Shown here: in pieces, positions 60,373-64,000 of the stretch
Layout: every line of letters begins with the position of its first letter
Position numbering within the stretch: the stretch's first letter is position 1
Origin: Actinomycetes bacterium
GTDB taxonomy: Bacteria > Actinomycetota > Acidimicrobiia > Acidimicrobiales > RAAP-2
Reading direction: 5' to 3'
Length of the DNA: 64,000 nt
NCBI GenBank assembly: GCA_021845725.1
Contig: JAJZVL010000002.1
Location: forward strand, 27,435-91,434
Notes under the pieces: model-generated
What the model saw: the letters and a program-made list of their open reading frames with translations, nothing else
The model's database searches: none
Told to the model about the DNA's origin: nothing
Translations under genes and position numbers: made by a program

Positions 60373-61403
60373 TGCCAACGGACACCCCCATGCAAGTCGG
60401 CATGTTCGGCGTGGGGCGGATGGGCGCCAACCTCGTCCGCCGCCTGCTTCGTGACGGGCACCACTGCATCGTCTTCGACGTGAACGCCGACGCGGTGGCA
60501 GCCCTCGAAGCCGACGGGGCCACCGGCGCGACCTCGATCGACGACTTCGTCGCCAAGCTCGACACGCCGCGCGTGGTATGGATGATGCTCCCCGCCGGCA
60601 TCGTCCAAGAGACCATCGACGAGCTGAGCACGCTCTTGGCACCCGGGGACATCCTCGTCGACGGCGGCAATTCTTACTACCGCGACGACATCGTACGAGC
60701 AAAGGCGCTTGCCACGAAGCAGATCTCCTACGTCGACTGCGGCACGAGCGGCGGGGTGTGGGGCCTCGAACGGGGCTACTGCCTCATGATCGGCGGCGAG
60801 AGCGGACCGGTTCGCCACCTGGACCCGATCTTCAAGACCATCGCCCCGGGCGCAGCAAGTGCCGAGCCCACCCCGGGGAGAACCCGCAGCGATGGCACGG
60901 CACCCGACGGCTACCTGCACTGCGGGCCGAGCGGGGCGGGGCACTTCGTGAAGATGGTCCACAACGGCATCGAGTACGCGATGATGGCCGGGATCGCCGA
61001 AGGCCTCGACATCATCGCCCATGCAGATGCGGGGCTGCATCCACCTGACGCCGACACCGAGACCGCACCGCTCGTCGACGCCTGGGCGTACCCCTACGAG
61101 ATCGACATCGCAGAGGTCGCCGAGCTGTGGCGCCGGGCATCGGTCGTGAGCTCGTGGCTCGTCGACCTCACCGCCGACGCGTTGGCCCGCTCTCCGAAGC
61201 TCGAGGAGTTCGCCGGGCGGGTATCGGACTCTGGCGAGGGACGCTGGACGGTCAACGCCGCGGTCGACGTCGGGGTCCCCGCCGCAGCGATCACCGCAGC
61301 GCTCTACGAACGTTTCGCGTCCCGAGGCAAGGGCCAGCTCACCGGCAAGGTGCTCTCGGCGATGCGCTCGGAGTTCGGTGGCCACGCCGAGAAGAAGGCC
61401 TGA
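60372..61403 (+). CDS. gnd: 6-phosphogluconate dehydrogenase (decarboxylating), short type, copy 2
   Basis: 343-residue enzyme, near-identical in plan to copy 1: GVGRMGANLVRRL, GGNSYYRDD, CGTSGGVWGLERGYCLMIGG and GHFVKMVHNGIEYAMM. ATG 60372 is preferred because AAGGAGG is 6-7 bases away; ATG 60369 overlaps the pgi stop. Differences from copy 1 are scattered, so both appear functional. Downstream is only a pgl remnant, not an intact lactonase gene. Confidence 0.93.
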   Translation: MPTDTPMQVGMFGVGRMGANLVRRLLRDGHHCIVFDVNADAVAALEADGATGATSIDDFVAKLDTPRVVWMMLPAGIVQETIDELSTLLAPGDILVDGGNSYYRDDIVRAKALATKQISYVDCGTSGGVWGLERGYCLMIGGESGPVRHLDPIFKTIAPGAASAEPTPGRTRSDGTAPDGYLHCGPSGAGHFVKMVHNGIEYAMMAGIAEGLDIIAHADAGLHPPDADTETAPLVDAWAYPYEIDIAEVAELWRRASVVSSWLVDLTADALARSPKLEEFAGRVSDSGEGRWTVNAAVDVGVPAAAITAALYERFASRGKGQLTGKVLSAMRSEFGGHAEKKA

Positions 61404-61410
61404 GGGCGCG

Positions 61411-61515
61411 GTGCTTCACGAGCTCGTCCAGCTGCCCGACCCCGAGCACGTCGCGCACCGCGGCACAGCATTCATCGCCGACGACGCGGCGGCGCTCAGC
61501 GGGGAGCGAACGTGA
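61411..61515 (+). pseudogene. Truncated 5' remnant of a 6-phosphogluconolactonase gene
   Basis: A 34-codon frame starting at GTG 61411, 7 bp after the gnd stop, reads VLHELVQLPDPEHV..FIADDAAAL. It resembles the start of intact Pgl at 7042 (VHHELIVFDDLGAL) and general Pgl N-termini with PDPE. The rest of the gene, including all catalytic motifs, is missing; the frame ends inside the 3' end of the convergent rpiA. It occupies the position pgl has after the first gnd. Confidence 0.7.
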
Positions 61516-62149
61516 GCGTCTCGACCCCCGTGCCACGACCGACGAGCGCCATCGTGACCATCTCAGGAGGAAAGAGCCCGTGCTCCACCACCCCGGGGGT
61601 GCCCGAGAGCCACGCCGCCACCGCGGCCGGATCGTCGAGTGTGCATTCGACGTCTGCGATGACCCCGCCGTCGGGGCTTTTCGGCACGTCGCGCAGCGTC
61701 ACCGCACCGAGACGGCGCATCGTCGAGGCGAGCCCGAAGCCGAGCAGCTCGACGGGCACCGGGCCACCGAGATGCGCCACGGGCTTCGTCGAGCCGGCGA
61801 TCACGACGAAGCGCTCGGCGGTGATCGCCACGAGCTTCTCCCGGGTGTGCGCAGCGCCGCCGCCTTTCATGAGCCACCCGTCGGGCGCGATCTGGTCCGC
61901 TCCGTCGATCGCAAGGTCCAAGCGGTCGAGATGCTCGAACGCTTCGACGTCGATGCCGAGGCTCCGAGCGACGTCCTCGGTGTGCGGCGAGGTCGCCACG
62001 CAGCGGATCGAGCGCTTGCGTCGGGCGATCGCAGGCAGCAGATGGGCGACCGTCGATCCGGTCCCCAAGCCGACCCACATGCCGTCTTCCACCAAGTCCG
62101 CCGCGGCCTCGGCCACGGCGTCGTCCTCTGCTGCGATGTCTCCATCCAC
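61496..62149 (-). CDS. rpiA: Ribose-5-phosphate isomerase A, copy 2
   Basis: 217-residue paralogue of the RpiA at 7719-8390: GLGTGSTVAHL, DGADQIAPDGWLMKGGG and AAHTREK, VVEHGLFPPEMV. In the DGADE motif the Glu is Gln here. GTG 62149 is chosen because its N-terminus aligns with copy 1 almost without gaps; the frame is open to 62236. Orientation opposite to gnd repeats the arrangement of the first locus. Confidence 0.92.
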   Translation of the reverse strand: MDGDIAAEDDAVAEAAADLVEDGMWVGLGTGSTVAHLLPAIARRKRSIRCVATSPHTEDVARSLGIDVEAFEHLDRLDLAIDGADQIAPDGWLMKGGGAAHTREKLVAITAERFVVIAGSTKPVAHLGGPVPVELLGFGLASTMRRLGAVTLRDVPKSPDGGVIADVECTLDDPAAVAAWLSGTPGVVEHGLFPPEMVTMALVGRGTGVETLTFAPR

Positions 62150-62371
62150 GGGCTGGCTCCGAGGTCTCGACGGCTCACGAGGGCAGGCCGCGGAGCGGCG
62201 CACCCGCGTCGCTATCGTACCGGGGAACTGCGCCACCAGAGTGGTGACGACCCGTCGGTTCGCCCGGTGCGATCACGCCGCAGCGGCATTCGGAGCCACG
62301 AGCGGTCGCGCATCGTCTGGCGGCCCGCCCGCCGGCACAGCGGGCACCGCGGAGCCAAAGGAGCCCAACCG

Positions 62372-63811
62372 ATGACAGCAGCCGTCCGTCCCGCGGACCA
62401 CGTGATCGTCCTGTTCGGGGCGACCGGTGACCTGGCGAAGCGCATGCTGCTCCCCGGCCTCTACCGGCTCGCGGCGAGCGGCCTGCTGCCCGCGCACTAC
62501 CGGATCATCGGCTCAGCTCCCGCGGCAGTCGCCCTGTCAGACGACGACTTTCGCCGCCACGTCCGCGCGTCGGTGAGCGAGTTCGGAACTGTGCCGGCCG
62601 AAGGGGCGCCGTGGGAAACCTTCGAGCAGTCGCTCTCCTTCGCCGCGGCGGACCCCGAGCGCCCCGGACCGCTGCTCGCCGCGGTCACTGCGGCAGAGCA
62701 GGCGATCGGAGGAGACGTGAGACGCCTCTACCACCTGGCCGTCCCCCCACCCGCCTTCACGTCGGTCGTCGCGATGCTCGGTGCGACCGGTCTTTCGGAG
62801 CGGGCATCGGTCATCGTGGAGAAACCCTTCGGGAACGACCTCACCTCCGCACAGGCGCTCGACGCCGCGATCCACGCCACCTTCGACGAGTCGGCGGTGT
62901 TCCGCATCGACCACTTCTTGGGCAAGGAGTCGGTCGACAACCTGCTCGCCCTCCGCTTCGGCAACGGGTTGTTCGAACCGATCTGGAACCGCGAGCACCT
63001 CGCGTACGTGCAGATCGACGTGCCCGAGACGCTGTCGATCGAGGGACGGGCGGCCTTCTACGAGGGCACCGGCGCGTATCGGGACATGATCGTGACGCAC
63101 CTGCTCCAAGTGCTCGGCTTCGTCGCGATGGAGCCACCGACGTCGCTCGCGGCCCGTTCCCTCAGAGACGAGCGACGCAAGGTGTTCGAGGCGCTCCAGC
63201 CGATCGAGCCCGCCAACGTCGTGCGGGGTCGCTACGACGGGTACTTGGAGGAGCCGGGGGTGAGCCCCACCTCGACGACCGAGACGTTCGTCGCCTTACG
63301 CGTCGACGTCGACAACTGGCGCTGGCGCGGCGTGCCGTTCCTCCTGCGCACGGGCAAGTGCCTTGCCGAGAAGCGCCGGTTGGTGACGCTGGGCTTCCAT
63401 CAGCCCACGCTGCGCATGTTCGACCTCGACACGAAGAGGCTCTGGTCCAGCGGAGCCGATGAGCTGGTCATCGACTTCTCCGATCCGGGAACCATCGAGG
63501 TGGCCTTCCTCGCCAAGGAGCCCGGTCCGACCATGCGGCTCGGCCAGGCGACCATGGAGTTTGCCTACAAGGAGTCCTTCGCCTCGGCGAACGGGCTCGC
63601 GGGCTACGAGCGGCTCATCCTCGACGCGATGGTGGGCGACCAGTCCCTCTTCACCGATGCCGAGTCGATCGAGCGCCTGTGGGAGATCTCGGCGCCGCTC
63701 TTGGAGCACCCGCCGCCGATCGAGCCCTACCAGGTGGGCTCATGGGGACCGGCCCCGGTGACGAAGCTCGCCGCCCCGCATCGCTGGCACCTGCCCACGA
63801 GGGCGCGATGA
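62372..63811 (+). CDS. zwf: Glucose-6-phosphate 1-dehydrogenase
   Basis: 479-residue enzyme of the first oxidative pentose phosphate step. It has the cofactor motif VLFGATGDLAKRMLLP, VIVEKPFGND, the catalytic RIDHFLGKE, and WRWRGVPFLLRTGKC. AAAGGAGCCC is the ribosome binding site of ATG 62372. Its stop overlaps the next gene (ATGA). The only zwf in the window; 222 bp separate it from divergent rpiA, and no motif stands out there. Confidence 0.95.
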   Translation: MTAAVRPADHVIVLFGATGDLAKRMLLPGLYRLAASGLLPAHYRIIGSAPAAVALSDDDFRRHVRASVSEFGTVPAEGAPWETFEQSLSFAAADPERPGPLLAAVTAAEQAIGGDVRRLYHLAVPPPAFTSVVAMLGATGLSERASVIVEKPFGNDLTSAQALDAAIHATFDESAVFRIDHFLGKESVDNLLALRFGNGLFEPIWNREHLAYVQIDVPETLSIEGRAAFYEGTGAYRDMIVTHLLQVLGFVAMEPPTSLAARSLRDERRKVFEALQPIEPANVVRGRYDGYLEEPGVSPTSTTETFVALRVDVDNWRWRGVPFLLRTGKCLAEKRRLVTLGFHQPTLRMFDLDTKRLWSSGADELVIDFSDPGTIEVAFLAKEPGPTMRLGQATMEFAYKESFASANGLAGYERLILDAMVGDQSLFTDAESIERLWEISAPLLEHPPPIEPYQVGSWGPAPVTKLAAPHRWHLPTRAR

Positions 63812-64000
63812 CGCCGACAACGTTGCCCATTCGCCTCCTGCTCGCAGACGTCGACGGCACGCTCGTCACGCCCACCAAGGTGCTCACGAAGCGAGCCATC
63901 TCGGCGGTGCGAGCACTTCACGATGCCGGGATCGACTTCGCGGTGGTGAGCGGACGGCCTCCCCGTGGCATGTCGATGCTCGTCGGGCCGCTCGAGCTCA
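63808..64000 (+). CDS. HAD-superfamily (Cof/type IIB) hydrolase, 3' end outside window
   Basis: Sixty-four codons are visible: RLLLADVDGTLVTPTK is HAD motif I and FAVVSGRPPRGM is motif II, in the spacing of Cof-type sugar-phosphate phosphatases. The ATG overlaps the zwf stop, so it is translationally coupled. A sugar-phosphate phosphatase would fit the pathway, but the substrate cannot be read. Confidence 0.8.
   Translation, partial: MTPTTLPIRLLLADVDGTLVTPTKVLTKRAISAVRALHDAGIDFAVVSGRPPRGMSMLVGPLEL

Overview
This window reads as the chromosome of a high-GC actinobacterium. The evidence is uniformly GC-rich codon use, a deazaflavin (F420)-type reductase, a bacterial-proteasome-activator homologue, a Ku/LigD end-joining set, a type-2 ValS and a STAS/anti-sigma/SigF operon. 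A member of Acidimicrobiia or a neighbouring deep actinobacterial lineage is my guess from gene style; no rRNA or tRNA is present to test it.

Layout. 1-5.7 kb: divergent cysS/valS with a 20-bp gap, then a STAS/RsbW-like/SigF operon. 5.7-12.4 kb: gnd and pgl facing a minus-strand glgP-glgX-rpiA operon. 12.4-20.1 kb: SpoIIE-type phosphatase, 3-hydroxyacyl-CoA dehydrogenase, Ddn-like reductase, a flippase-like membrane protein, a class B PBP, and an AlkA-like glycosylase coupled to an alkyltransferase-like protein. 20.1-46.4 kb: an accessory, stress-flavoured region with a DrrAB-type ABC exporter plus Bpa homologue, isochorismatase, BON/DUF2267 protein, site-2 protease with CBS, two GH65 enzymes (one with a beta-PGM, one fused to a HAD domain), XRE-flavin protein, CBS proteins, split LigD and Ku, dienelactone hydrolase, two universal stress proteins, a phosphoglycerate-kinase-like pseudoenzyme, DUF1918 and a DUF355 protein. 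46.4-53.7 kb: PLP enzyme, purU, OsmC, and a sulfur-type operon (DUF2892, TauE, DsrE, SQR-like, XRE-flavin). 53.7-64 kb: tpiA-fba-tkt-tal-pgi-gnd, a second minus-strand rpiA, zwf and a truncated HAD gene.

Three things stand out. (1) The gnd/pgl/rpiA locus near 6-8 kb and the pgi/gnd/rpiA locus near 59-62 kb are two copies of one ancestral pgi-gnd-pgl><rpiA module. Each keeps a remnant of the gene it lost: a pgi 3' end at 5814-5915 and a pgl 5' end at 61411-61515. (2) Many promoters between 20 and 45 kb carry an imperfect GGGNC-N4-GNCCC palindrome, in several cases centred about 42-45 bases upstream of a start codon that lacks a ribosome binding site. The spacing and half-sites resemble the DosR/DevR dormancy box, and the genes behind them (USP, CBS pair, S2P-CBS, PNPOx-like, HAD-GH65) are families of the mycobacterial DosR regulon. 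No DosR or sensor kinase lies in the window. (3) One of these genes encodes a phosphoglycerate kinase homologue with its catalytic motifs eroded.

Functionally the window joins glycogen/alpha-glucan breakdown (GlgP, GlgX, GH65 phosphorylases, beta-PGM) to glycolysis and a complete pentose phosphate set, alongside stress, dormancy and DNA-repair functions. Several intergenic regions also contain short G+C-rich tandem repeats.
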